64,000 nucleotides of DNA from Ceratodon purpureus (GCA_014871385.1 CM026423.1:2546408-2610407), one strand, 5' to 3'; counted from the first letter of the stretch, positions 32,227-45,206 are shown. Numbers and translations are program-made. Notes: a model not told the origin generated them from the sequence alone.

Positions 32227-33540
32227 TTTGCCTCAGTGGGGCGGCGGATGCGGTGTGCACTCTACGGCACCACAGTCGACACTCAGAGACCTTGATCAAC
32301 ATACAAATTCTTCGACACCCATAGGGAGCCGCATTGCAAATTGAATTGAAGTACATTGTGGTGCTTTATATATGCCCTGTCTGTCAAGAGATAACTTGAA
32401 GGGGTAATGTTGTTGCGCATATCAAATTTCTTTCCTTGTATAGAACTGGGACCTTTCTTTGGGCGCGGCATGCTGAGATATGGCGCTACTCAACCGTGAA
32501 GATATCCGACATGTGAAGAGGAGGATTTCAAACAAAGGACGGTACAGTGGTCAGCATCGTCTGAAGACACTAATACGCGGGGTAGTGACAAGTCTCCTGT
32601 TTCCGTCACTAGCAGCTTCCGTCACTATCTTGTTATCCAAAGCACGTGACTCGAATGGTGCTGGGAATTCAAGTCGAATTTCATAAAGAATTGTACCAGT
32701 AAGAAGAATTTACACTATTCAGGTCTTGATGGCTGATTCTCGTTACGACATACCCATGTGAGAAGACTAGAGAATCCGTAAGCTGGCTTGTGGAACACGT
32801 TTTATGACTGTCCACCAAGCCCATAGTTGCACCATCATGTTGTACAGATTGATGAACATTACAATGTATACACATTGTCTACTTAATTAAAAGATTTTTT
32901 TGTAAAAATGATTTCCCTCCATCTATTGCTTGAATTGAAACAGAGTGGAGAACAAACACTTGTCATTGCGTGATCCAACAGACCAACAGGTACCAAACCT
33001 AGTTAATCCAGGGCAAGGGTACTTGTGAATCACCAAGACTAGAAGGATGCTTAAGAGGAAAGATTTCCATTGATAGATTGACATCGTGTATGTACATCAC
33101 CTGAACCGAGTCTAATTCTGAAATGCTCATCTTCTCCAATTCTAGGTTTAGTCCCTGCAGAACACAAGCTAAACTAAGAAATACCTTCAACTAGCTTGGA
33201 TTCTTCGTGCTAGATTGCGTCGCTACTGCGAGAAGCTTATCCCGACTCCATAGCCACACCGGAAATTCTATCTCGTTGAGCTCTAACAACACCAACAAAA
33301 GAGCTCGGCCATTGCTCTCAATCAGGACAGGCCAACTTTGCATACGTCGCCAAAAACGATGCGTTGAATTGCGCTCGCAACTCTACCAGAAATTACCCAA
33401 TGCACTAATCACCAATCATTTTTCACTGTCCTCTGCTCAACGAGAGCTCGCTGAAATTGTTATCCACGTCCCGCATTAGACGCGCAATGGCTGGACAGGG
33501 AAAGAGGCCACCGCTGCTTCAGCCAACCTTGATTACAACG
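32227..33540. other. region between convergent micropeptide genes, right arm
   Basis: No conserved open frame is seen. Spacing between the two micropeptide starts (about 1.56 kb) matches that in the left arm (about 1.54 kb). Confidence 0.25.
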
Positions 33541-33645
33541 CTAACTCTGGGTGCGACTCGACTGCTTCGGCTCCACCGGTGGCGTGGAAGGCTTCCAGAT
33601 CGATACAGGGTCGCCGTCACGCTCCCCATTTCCCTTGCTCTCCAT
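33541..33645 (-). CDS. family 2-related micropeptide, 34 aa
   Basis: The minus-strand frame starts MESKGNGERDGDPVSIWKPS, continues TPPVEPKQSS and ends at TAG. DGDPVSIWKPST corresponds to GDCDPLSLWNPST at 13651. The ATGGGGAGCG of the 13651 start is also present here (33627-33629) but lies in another frame, so the two genes use different starts or one is frameshifted. An overlapping plus-strand frame starting MAGQGK at 33487 only shares its first residues with family 1. Confidence 0.33.
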   Translation of the reverse strand: MESKGNGERDGDPVSIWKPSTPPVEPKQSSRTQS

Positions 33646-36485
33646 ATCCGCCTAAAACTCCCCCACTTCCCACCCAAACAGAACAACTCAATGCTTCCTT
33701 ACTGACACCCGGAAACCCAAGCGCACAGAACTCGACTCTCAAACCTGATCTGCAACGGAATCAGTAACTGAAAGTCTAGCTCTCCGTCCTCAAGTACGCC
33801 CCTAAGCAACGCAATCGTCAACGACGATGACGCTCGGCCGAATGACGGCGAGAGACGGCACTGAGACGGCACCTAGAGAAGTTCTTCGGTGTTACCTGCA
33901 TACGAACTCGGATCTGAATCCGAATCGGAATCGGCACCGGAACCGTTGGATAAAAATCCAGTACAGACATGCGATACCAGTGTCTGAGCAGAGATTGAGG
34001 AGGAAACTTGAGGCGTAAGCTCGCTGTAAAGCTGCAGCATCATTCGGATTCTAACTTAACTAGAATATGCTGCTACACTATCGGAAGTTGGAACATCCGA
34101 ATGACTATTGTCGAGTTATCGCCTGTCTGAATTAGCTGGAGCCTGGGCGTAAGATGTCTAGATTCTTTGGCACTGCCAAAGTTCCTTGTTTGCTTTCTTA
34201 CCAACTTGAACAACTGGACAGACCGTCCAAGTGGACAGGCAGTGGAGCACATAATGACAGTCATTTCTCAAGTTACGTGAGTTTGTGCATGAGTACAGAA
34301 GAACTAAGATATCGACACTTTCCCCGAGGTTGTTGTCTTAACTTTAGCTCCATCGTTCACAGCGGCCTCTTCCCCGCTCGAGGCATTTCCGGCACAGGTG
34401 TTGGTTGGCCTTTTAATTTTTAATTTTTTCTTCTTGATTGATTTTGTGTGCACACTCATGCAGCATTGTCATGATGCTATGGTTGTGATAATCAAGGGGC
34501 GCTGCACACTGTGACCTGGTTGAGAGGCTCATAGTCAGAATTTCTGCGTGCATGAAGGGGGGAGTTAGAAGTTTGGGCTTGAAAAAATGCATGAAGATAT
34601 ATAGAAGCTTGGGGAAGTCATGGTGTGATGTCCCAAAGTTATAGGCCAACACAAATGCATGAAGATATACAAATTTATGAATTTGTTGGCACCAAAATTC
34701 AATGAATGCTACAATGTAGGCGCAATGTAGGATTACAACCTCTAGACTTTAGCTTTTAGTGTGAAGGTTGAGATGTCAAACTTTAAACTTCCTTGAGAAT
34801 CTAATTGGTATTCTTTAATCTATGAAGAATTGGTCATAAAGTGAAGTGGCCCTAAATATGTGCTTTGTAAAACCATCAATTTTTAGAACCCTCAATTTTT
34901 TTTAATTTCCTCAAAAACAATATGGATTTTTTCACAAAAATTATTTGCTTGATATAGTAAATTACATTCTAATAAATTTATAAAAAAAGCTAATTTTAAA
35001 ATCAAATCATGAATACTATTGCTTTAATTGATGTACTAAGAATGATCATTTGATAAATGAAAGTTATACCACAAATTCAACCTCCAATTATTTTTAATAT
35101 CCATCAATAACTTCAATGATTGGACTTTTTAATTAGATTTTTTTTTAATCACCAAAAGATATGACCCATGAATAGATCAAACATAAAAGAAACTATGTTG
35201 TCAAAAAGTATGTTTTATATCAGTAGAATATGGATCTTTATTGTGATAGATATATAAAAGAATGTTCTTGTATTCCTGATTTTTGTATAGATAATATCAT
35301 TTTACCTTCAAATCAAATGCCAACCCTTAGTAGTACTATTTTATTAGATGATTTCATTAGTTACTATCAAAGATAAAATTTGATTTCCTCAAACAACCAC
35401 TTATATTAGAGTTCTCCGCAAAATGCTACAATTCTTCAATTTTTAAGTTGTGAAATGAAAAAGCCACAGTCACGAAGTCCAATGATAGGATCTGAGTGTA
35501 CACCCTAAATAGATAAAAAATACACTAGTATTTGGACTCATAAATTTAAAAACTCCTATTGGAAACTGATTTTTAAATAGTGCATTAAAAGAAAATCAAA
35601 GGAAAGGGTTTGTAAGGTAGATTTATGAGTCTAGAAGATAACTTTGAAGGAAGGAGAGTTGATGATCACATTAACTAGAGCATGAAAGAAAGATCATGCT
35701 TGGTCTATAGACTGCTTTCTTATTTGCCTTAGATTTTAAAATATTTATTAAAAACCTTTAAAACCATGTGATTTTGCAAAGGTTTATCATTCATGCCAAA
35801 GTGTGATGGCTACTAACACTATTCAAATTATTATGAAAAAATTTGTGCCATTTTTGGTAATCAACATCTCTACCGTATAAGATATTCAAATTCTAAATTT
35901 ATTTAACATGATTATTTTGCGTTTACACTTAAACACATGTTAAATTTCCATTTCCAAGAAAAGTGAGCAAAAGAGTAGTTGCTTTCACAAATAATCCTGT
36001 TGTCACACATATTTGATTTATCTTTACACAATCTACATCACATGCTTGATTGATAAAATTACTCCTTTCAATAAAAATAAATATTAGCTAAACATACTTA
36101 GTTACATTATCTTAAAATTTGATTAAAAAGAGGTGACATCTTTTTACAATTTAGAAAAATAGAAGATTTCTTTTTAATTCACTTTCAAAAAAGTAGTCTC
36201 TTCCATTGTTCACATTACACAATACAATATCATTTTATTACTAGACTTTCAGAAGAATGATAAAATCTCATAATATGAGCCCAACATCTTCAAATAAATC
36301 AAAATTTCCTTGGTTTTTTTAGAATTCACTTCAAAATATAAATTTTGTTAGACCATAGTAAATGTACAGCTTCAATAATTTTTAATTGGAAGTTCTAGAT
36401 TGTGTCTTCGTAGAGTAGAAAAGTGATTCCGTGTACTAGGTCAATGTAGTTGGACTCACAAATTTATAGGGAAAAGAAGCTAAGT
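33646..36485. other. intergenic, AT-rich from 34.4 kb
   Basis: No gene is supported. A 17-bp direct repeat AAATGCATGAAGATATA occurs near 34585 and 34654. From 34650 the sequence is strongly AT-rich with short low-complexity frames only. Confidence 0.4.
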
Positions 36486-39400
36486 GGCGTTTCACACATT
36501 ACCCAAGGGCCGAAGACCAAACTAAGGTACAAACACCTATAACGGATAACTTAAGCATTTGAGCATGGTGTGACTTTGGTTCTGAAGAAGGAGTTATTTT
36601 TCCTTTGTAGGAAAATAAGGTTTAGGAAGAATGACAAATTTTTGAATTTTTTTAAAGTAAAATTGAAATTACTACAAATTTTTAAGTACAAAAGTAGCTC
36701 AGAGACACAACCAACATATAGCTTCATCCATACCAAACAAGAGTAAAAGGAGTGAATAAAAATTCGTATATGAAATTCCATCACAAACATGAAGCAAGTC
36801 CAGCCTTGAGCATAACCTATAATGGATAACTGCAGAGCCATTCACGAAATCCACTCGCCCCCAGTCCTAGCTATATGGGCATTATGTCCATGCCACTCAT
36901 GGTCTCCCCTTGAGCACCCCACACTCCCCATCGCAGGCACCAAAAGTCCCCATATCAGGCACAACTATCCCCTGTTCTGGCGCTGGAACTGTCCGTCTCC
37001 AACCTCATCTTCAACATTGCCAACGGCTCCTTCCCGCGCTCCTCCCACCCTCCGTTGCCCTTCCTTCCTTCACCCCCTTCCCCCTCTGAAGGAGCCCAAC
37101 ATTGAGCAAGGAAGATGTGAGGTGCGTGTTGTAGAGATGGATGTTGTTGAATTCTTTGAGGTTGGGGGTTTGGCGACATAGATATCACACGGTTGCCGAA
37201 TTGATTGAAAGGGAGGAAGTAAGGGTGTTGCATTCCCGAAGATGGTGAAGCGTATGAGAAGTAGGGGTTTTGAATACCTCCTGCGTTGAAGGAAAAATTT
37301 GCAAGACCTGCCTCTTGCGCGGCGATTGGAATTTCAGTCCTTTCTTCTCCCTATCCACCAAATTTGCGACCTTGGGTTATCTCCGTGGCCCTACCCCCGC
37401 GCCTTGTGGAGGTACTCCTGGCCTTCTCAGTTGTTCTTGCAGCACGTGCCGCTGCTGCCTCAACTGCGCGCCGCCTTGAGGTACGCAACCTCCTCTCTCT
37501 CTTCAGTTGGGCGAGCTCGGGCTTCGGCTATTGCAGCAACGCGCGCCTCCTTCTCAACAGCCTTTCGTTGCCGCGTAGACTCTTTCTTGGTACATAACCT
37601 CTCCTTCTGTCTCGCTGCTAATTCCTTTGCGTCATTGAGTCTCTAGACTGCTGATGTGTACTCGTCCAATGTCAAAATCTTCGACATTGTCAAGTCCAGC
37701 AGAAGGTCTTTCTGTTTTGAGCTTGCCCGAGCTGCAATGGTAGGCAACGCCAAAAATCTTGTAATAGAATCAGGTTCCCCCTTGGCGTTGTCAATGGTTG
37801 CTACCTCAAGTGCTGCTTCTTCGTTGTCTGCAGGATTTGGAGAGACGAAGTAATGGAAGGCCCTTGAGCCTGGGACCTCATCAAATTTGCATTCCATCTC
37901 CGGCCGTGCCTCGTCGCCAATTATGCCAAGTAAGTCTGTCTCCAAACCCTCATCACTCCCGTCCTCATGTGCGTCATGACGCTCTCCCTCTTGGTTCTAA
38001 CCGTCCTGTGTGTGCATTGATATGTGCTCCTCCACGGCAGGTTTTGGGAGCTCTTCGTCAACCTGCATGTGAACAGCGGCAGTTGCCTCGTCGGAGGCTG
38101 CAAAGATATCCGAAGGGGCTACGTAAAAATTCACTACTGCTGGGTTTAGAGGATAGATACATGTAGCTCTGAATGCGCTACTAATATTCTCCTTTGTCAA
38201 TGCTTTTTGCAGAGCAAGATGAATCCAATGAGTCAATGTCGACTTCGTTGCAGGCTGCGACAAATTTCGAGGTGTCTAGAAGTCCCTGTAAGTTCTCAAA
38301 CTCTTTTTGAATGATTTAAACACACTAACATATAGTGGTTGTAGGGCGTGAGATGTATGTGCAGGAAGCGTGAGGATGTCCAAGCCTACAGCACGGGCCT
38401 CTAGGACAACATCTAATGTGCAATGTGAATTATGTCCATCCAGTATCAAGAGGTGCCTACGCTCAGCTGAAATTCCCTCCATGTTCTATACACTTTCAAT
38501 AAAGTGTGACAACGAGGCACTAAAGAGGTATGTCGTCATCCAAGCTTGGGACTGCATTGCCATCGTAGCCCAGGGCTCACATCTTTCAATGTAATTTTTT
38601 CTAAACCGTGTGCCTCCAAAGACTCATAGAAAGAAGGGATACTCACTCCATCCGCATTTATGCAGACCAAAACGTTGAGCCACTCTCTTTGGTCAGGCAC
38701 GATTGAATGTACATGGCGGGCGCCTTTTCAATCGATGACAACGCCTCCATCGCTTCTTCCAGCTTGCGCACCTAACTCGTCGCAATTCCAAATCTTGTCT
38801 ACACTATACTCATGCAAGGTGAGTATACTCTGCAAGTTTTCGTAAAAAATTCAACGTTCTTTGCACATGCCCTATGCGCGTGCTGTTTCAAGAACTTGAG
38901 ACACACGTAGTGTAAGCTCCGGGTGGCGATGCTTCCACCACCGCATCCACCCACCATCTAGAATGCCATCGCAGAATGGGGTCGATCTATCCTTTGTTAT
39001 CTCATACAATTTCAGCTTGAGCGCAGTAGGTGTTAGACCTTGCCCCATCTTACATATGCATATACAATAATAAACAAATTGTTATTCTTCACTTTGACTT
39101 AAGACTGCAAGTGGCCCCTTCTTTCTACTGGACCTCAAGCCATAATACCATTGACAAAAGGAAGTGTAAGGTATGTGATACAAATATGAAGCCTTCTTCA
39201 TGCTCATTCCTCCATCGACGGCAGCCATTGCATTCCGTAACTAAGCATTTGTCCATTTTCCTGTCATGTGTGGGATGTAATGTTAGCGGGTAGAAGGTTG
39301 TGACTCTGCTGCGGGGGGTGCATTGTTGATCGGATAGGCCTGCACTGCGAGATTGAAGGCTGATGCCGGCGCATGAGAACCCACACCCGGTATGTCTTCG

Positions 39401-40695
39401 ACAGACATGCAGTCCGGGACTATAGTCACTTGTGTCGCTGCCCCTCTCGACTGCTGCCCAGTGGTGTGGTGAAGAGCCAAACACCATGGACTGATCTTCG
39501 TCGACCATGTTGTGTACCAAAGCTCTACGGCTATGAGGCTTTGCTTCTCTGTGCCGACACTCTGCCTCTGCCCGTCCTCTTTGTCCCGGCGATGACCCGC
39601 TCAAGGTGACTATAATCCACATGCTGGTCGCCTACCTGAAGCTCGTCTCCGCTGGAATGCTCTTCCTCACTCTTGTAGCACATTGTCTCATCTTGAGCCA
39701 CGCTGTTGTTGTACTGTTGACTTTGGTCACTTTGAAAAAAAAATCCTTGTTGTTGGTTGCGAACTGAATGCCATGACTCCTTGCCAACTCAATTCTCTTC
39801 AACCCTATACTGCACTCCACCAGCTGCTGCACGTGGCTTCAATATGGAGTTACTGATCTCAATGATGAGCTACTACACTCAAAGCACCGAGCTACTTCAC
39901 TCAAGTAACGACTCACTGCACTCAGAGACTGAGCTATATATCTGAGACACCAACGTATTGCACTCAGACACGGAGAAGAGCACACTTAAGCATTCTCTTA
40001 TTCTTGAATTTACATGACATGAGATCCGAAATTCCGGCCAAGGTCATACCAGTAACCGCTAATCCTCATATCAAAGACTGTTAACTTGCAGTTCACCAAC
40101 CGGAACCAAGAGAAATGAGATCCACATCTGTTATCACCCTAATCTAACACAAATCGGTGGCCATTCCAGATCTTCTCTTATGTTTATTTTAGTCACTGCG
40201 ATTATGAATTCCCATTTTTGGGTGCAGACATTTCGGCCACCACCTCCCACTTGAAAGATCATGCATCTAACGCTTAATGGATAAAAATATCTGTTTCTTG
40301 TTCAGCCATGCGCGGTAAAGAAGAAGTCTACCTATTAGTCATAGGGCAGTTATCTGTTATGGATGTTTGTACCTTATGCAGATGTGGTAAGATTTGGAGT
40401 TGTAGAAAAATATTAAAATATTGAATTGACAATTTTCTGAATATTTAAAAAAAAAGCAGTTTGACCCTTCAATAAGAGTTTGGGTTTCTATTCCCATTCG
40501 ACCCAAACTTTCCTTGAGGGGCCAATTCTTGGGGTCAAAACTCTCATAAAATGCTGCCATATAGACATTTTCAAGACTTTCGACTTTTAGCCATTGGCCC
40601 TTAGTAATGGAGCCTATGAGCAGATTTTCACCTCTAAGCCAATAAAATTGCAGGAATCACTTGGCCCTTGGCTCCTAACTTAGTCTGAAACGCCC
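36486..40695 (-). mobile_element. Pogo/Tigger-like DNA transposon, putative borders
   Basis: The left end GGCGTTTCACACATTACC and the right end, read on the minus strand as GGGCGTTTCAGACTAAG, are inverted partners, and a second inverted block AAGGTACAAACA..ATAAC.GATAACT lies inside both (36524-36551 and about 40345-40376). A block with CCTATAATGGATAACTGC at 36816-36833 marks a possible 350-bp terminal region on each side. The outer flanks allow a TA or TAA duplication. The transposase remnant inside is on the minus strand. Borders are inferred by eye. Confidence 0.4.
37300..39050 (-). pseudogene. Pogo/Tigger (CENP-B/DDE_1-type) transposase, decayed
   Basis: Reading the minus strand from 39050: MGQGLTPTALKLKLYEITKD, GWMRWWKHRHPELTLR (the DNA-binding helix-turn-helix type region), then in shifted frames LHEYSVDKIWNCDELGAQAG with the first catalytic Asp, VPDQREWLNVLVCINADG, HLLILDGHNSHCTLDVV with the second catalytic Asp, LPAHTSHALQPL and FKSFKKSLRTY, then ALTKENISSAFRATCIYPLNP, and finally a basic K/R/E-rich tail to about 37300. 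Several frameshifts and stops break it. The DGHNSH and HTSHALQPL signatures place it in the DDE_1 superfamily with high confidence. Confidence 0.8.
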
Positions 40696-41462
40696 ATAAT
40701 AAAGAACACAGAGAAGCGAAATTTTTTCGCAGAATTAGAGTTTCAAAAGAGGACAAACTCTCTCCGCTTTACATACCCTGCACACGACTTTAAACCATCA
40801 GCAGGTACCAAGTCCGGATCTCAATTGACACCATCAAGGCAACGCGTCGACCTCCATCCGTGCGACGACTCTACGAGCGATGAAGAACCTGTGACCGCGG
40901 ACGGAGTAAGTACGCGGCTTCAATGGCCTGAGTCTGTGAACATTAAATATTAAACCAGAGTCTAGACGTCTAGACCACTCTAGAGAGACAGAAAATGGTG
41001 TGGTGATCACACGACGCTCCGCGACGCCCAAGCTCATTGAGAAGCCCGTCCGGCAGTCAACATGGGCACCACAGAAATATTTGAATGATTCATATTGCTG
41101 CAGGGTGCAGATTCTGAAGTACTACTAGTCACTGCGCAAGCAGCTAGCTTGCCTGGCGCACCTAATGTCAAACGCAGGTGCCGCGACTACTGCGAGCGCC
41201 AGTCCAAGGCCACGGCCAGAAAGTAAATTTCGTGTTCGGGATCAGTCACCTGTGTCAGCTGCAATCGCGGTTATGCCCCAGAGGAATTGTCGACCCGTGG
41301 CCAGAATTTCCTGCCCCTGTGCTAAGTTGATCCAGGTCCATCGGGGCCCATGTCGCGAATCGACTAGACTACGAATCATGACGCGCTTAAAACAAAAGAA
41401 ATCATGATCGAGGCGTTGCCGACTCCTCGCCGACGGTTTAGCCCTGGTTTGGTGTACTGAAG

Positions 41463-41469
41463 GATATAA
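41463..41469 (+). promoter_or_regulatory. TATA box of the 41780 micropeptide gene
   Basis: AGGATATAAATAACTGG gives ATATAAA at this position, about 310 bp before the peptide start. Confidence 0.4.
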
Positions 41470-41487
41470 ATAACTGGCCCGGCTGAG

Positions 41488-41700
41488 AATGGTTTCATGT
41501 GTCCACTATCGAGTCGTTTAGTTTGGTCAGCTTGAGTGTTGTTCGACAGGTGTTTCATGACTGGTTTTAATTACATGAAACGTACGCTGGTTGGAATGGT
41601 TTCTTGTCCATTCTCGAGTTGTTCAGTTTTATCAGCTTGAGTGTTGTTTGACAGGTGTTTCATGACTGGTTTCTAGCATGAAACGCTGGTTGAAATCGTT
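41488..41700 (+). repeat. two tandem copies of about 107 bp
   Basis: GAATGGTTTC..TCCA..TCGAGT..TT.AGTTT..TCAGCTTGAGTGTTGTT.GACAGGTG and the following CATGACTGGTTT occur once at 41488-41597 and again at about 41605-41700. They lie in the inferred leader of the 41780 gene. Confidence 0.6.
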
Positions 41701-41779
41701 GTGATTTAGGGAAGAGCTTGCGCCTGTGACTGTAGTGCCAATCTATGTTCTGTGGCAGCGAAAGAAGACGAGTTTAACC

Positions 41780-41881
41780 ATGGGTCAAGGTGGCGAGGGC
41801 GATGGTGGAGGATCAAAGATTGTCTGGATCTATGTCGGCGATCAGAGCGGCGGAAAGCTGGGGAGGCGCGGTAGCTGCTGA
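41780..41881 (+). CDS. family 1 glycine-rich micropeptide, 33 aa
   Basis: The frame starts MGQGGEGDGGGSKIVWIY and ends GGKLGRRGSC before TGA. It pairs with the 8143-8241 gene over its full length. Unlike other members, the inferred leader between the TATA box and the start contains several ATGs, within the tandem repeat, so either an intron removes them or translation is reduced. It is about 32 kb from the other family 1 members. Function unknown. Confidence 0.48.
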   Translation: MGQGGEGDGGGSKIVWIYVGDQSGGKLGRRGSC

Positions 41882-44800
41882 AGAGGGAGCTGAGGTTGTA
41901 CGTGATGACGATCGTTGCAACCTGTGTGACTCGTCGTACTTCCGATTTTTGAATCGAAGGAGATCCTGAATACTAAAGAAAATGGAAGTGACTAGTGCTT
42001 TTGTACATTTCGAAAGGAGTCGGGGTCAAAGTTGGAGACATCCCTGGGGTGAGCAGCTTGCATGAGATTGAATCAAGCATTCAAGTATTGTAAATAGTTA
42101 TCGGACGGGTTTTCATGGATTGCAAGCTTGCCATATACTGAATATCCAGCTTCTAAGTAGACGAGAAGATGAAGATCCAGCAATTTCAATTGTTGAGATG
42201 CCGATTGCTGCCTCAATTTATGTCGTGAATTGTCTAATTTTTCAGATGCCGAATATAGAATTTATAGGGTAAAACATCACTGATTTTACAGGAGAGGCTT
42301 CTATACTTTCTAATTCTTACTGTAGATGAAATGGTCTTGACACTCCTGATTGCTTTGAGATCAAATTTGTACACGAAGAAATACTCCTGAACTGGGATTC
42401 GATGATTTGTCCAGAGACTCAGTTGCAATAAAGTATGAACCTTGGGGTCTCGGATCGATTGAAAAGAAAATTTGTATATTGGAAGCCTGGAATAACACAC
42501 AACATTCTTCGGTCTCCATAACATTCTTCAGCATCGGCGGGAACGTGCCGTGCCTTGTAAAGAAAGCAAAGAAAATTTCACATTATTCATGCACTGTTAT
42601 ATATGCGGCGGCTAACATGGGTCTCTTATCACATTAAATAATTTAAATAGATAGATCATAAATCTGGTTCGGCCATACTTTACTATGGAATCAATTTATC
42701 AATTCTTTTTTTCTTTATCATTTCCATTTTTTTACTTACCCTATAATTCATAAATAATTCTTATTTATTGTTATTTTTGAATGAAATACTTTTATATATT
42801 TAATGGGATGTTGACATCGGTGTCTGGCAAGGGCTGTAGGGAATGTTGTGAGTGTTGAACAATATCCTTCTATGTGAAGTCTGATGCATTTGAACTTTTT
42901 ATTTTCACTTGCAAACCAAACTAGAGTTTGAGGTTTGAACCCCTTTCAGCAAAATAATGAAGAACCAATTGCAACTGGTCCTCCCTATTGAGCTTATACT
43001 AAGTAGATTATCTATCTTTCCGAAGGTTTCGTTGATGATGCCAGACAATCCTCCCGCCTAGGCCGAACAAGATTCCCTGAAATGGTTCATGCAATGTGCT
43101 CTGGCCTCTAGGTTCATGCGAGGATTTTCATGTACAGGATTTTTTATAACATGCAGACCTGCAGATATTTAGGTTGACAGAGTTCGCCTTCCAATTTCTT
43201 TAATCTCAACTGCGAAACCAGTAGAAAATGTGAGAGATTCCCTAGTGCATGATGCCTCGGGGATAAATCTCTCTAATACAGTAGATGACTCTGACCCACA
43301 GCGGATTGTGACTCGTTGGCAGATCTCGCATGCATGATTCTGGAGTATGGATGCGTCTGCTGAGCGATCACTTTCCAGCCAGTTGAAATTCCTCTCATAT
43401 GAAATTGACCTTCATTTCAACTCACATTGTCCAGATGAGTTAACCACCTTGGGTTTCGGAATCTCTACATCTCTACGTCTCCTCAGAACGAAACAAAAAA
43501 TGATCAGCTACAGACACCCCAGGAGAGCAAACGGACAAAGCTCGGGACAGAGGAACAACTAAATTTGACTCTGGATCACCAAATGGTCATCCGTTGTCTA
43601 GGAAACTTACCGAGACCTTTGACTCATCACAAACTCCACCGTCTTTGTGTACATATAAGCTTGTTTTGGGGAAGCAATCATTTTGAAATTACAACACCGC
43701 TTGAAACGTGCTTTGAATGTTGATTTTCGAAGCAAATTTTCAAAAGAACAAACTCCAGCTGTTTTTAAGACCCACATTATCAAGAGTTTCTAAATTTGGT
43801 GATCAACATGAGTTATTTTGATTTTTGGGAGCAAAAACAGATTGATTATTATATTGCCACATCACTCTTGCTCAATAGATAACCAGGACTTTGTCATGCT
43901 GGTCAAAAGTTTATTTCATGTTTTCTTTAAAGAGTATTCAAATGAGAAGCCCCATGTAACAAGTACCAAGTTGGTCGAAAGTAATATAAAATAATGAACT
44001 CGTATAATTACACGTTGTAAAGTGCTGCTGAACTATGAAAAATTGTTGAGCATCTCTATACAGATTCCCTGGCAATCACGTTAGCTACCACTTGTGCTTT
44101 GAAACATGGTGCTAAAGCTGATCAAGCAACCACGGCAACTTTACACCCATTTTTTTGAATTCATGACCTTAGTCTTTCTTGGCAGTGATGGTCTGCATCC
44201 TTTGAGGATAGTAATATACTTCCCCTAGTTTTCAAAGCTTGTAGCCTAAGGGACCACCAAACCAAAGTAGAAGCTCACCTATACAGCTGATAGCTAGCAC
44301 TTACAACTAATTTGGAATTGAACTAACAGCCCTCATCACCCACGTACCCCAGAACTCCCCTTCCGTGCTTCCACAGAAGGCCCATGACGACTGTGACGTA
44401 GGTGAAATTTGAAGCATTGTCTCCGTGTAGGTTGCAAGGTACTCTTCACAAATTATGATACCTATTATATGGAGTTTGTAAAACCTGAGGACGCATGGTT
44501 GTAAAAGCTTCAACAGATGTCACGAGGAGTAGATCTAAAAGCTTCAACAGGTGTCAAGAGGAGTAGAAATAAGTGAAAGGGCCTTGAAAGTCGAGGCATG
44601 CGCCGTTTGTTTAGTTCGAATTTATACTGCAGATTCCATACCCGTACGATCGTGCTGTGGTATAATATATTACAATTTTATAGCTTTTGTTTATTGACAG
44701 ACAGAAAGGGCTAATGCATGAAGGATTTTTGTTATCACAGAGTTTGAGTGTGCTGTTTGAATAATGTAGAGACCACAATTGTCAAATTATCTCATGAAAG

Positions 44801-45206
44801 TCGGCATGCATGCGACTCATGTAACTGAGCCAGTACTATAGTTGCTCATTGTCATCATGTTAGAATGAATAACGACAGGCACAAATTGGAGTACAAGAGA
44901 GCCAATGGGTAACTGAGTGGGAGTCTCAAGAGAGAGAATTTCAAGGCGGTCATGTATGGCCAGACAATAAAATTCAAATTAATGGGTTTGAGAACACATC
45001 TGACGAAAGTCAGCTAGAAAAATTTGTGTTTCAAATGATGGCTCATTACAGTTTTGGCTTCATACTTTAGAAGTTGCACAAACACGACCTGGACTCGGCA
45101 CTCACGTTTTGACCTTTTCCAACTCCTTGATATTGTGAAATTTAAGTAGCGGAATCACATTGAATTATACACTGCTTTACATCCTAGCTCTCGTCCACCG
45201 CAGGTT
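41882..45206. other. intergenic, no gene supported
   Basis: Short open frames only. A tandem pair of about 33 bp (AAAAGCTTCAACAG.TGTCA.GAGGAGTAGA) lies at 44503-44568. Confidence 0.35.

Noticed and set aside
33487..33705. Plus-strand frame starting MAGQGK as another family 1 peptide
   Set aside because: Only the first five residues agree; the GDGGGSKW core is missing and the frame overlaps a better supported minus-strand frame.
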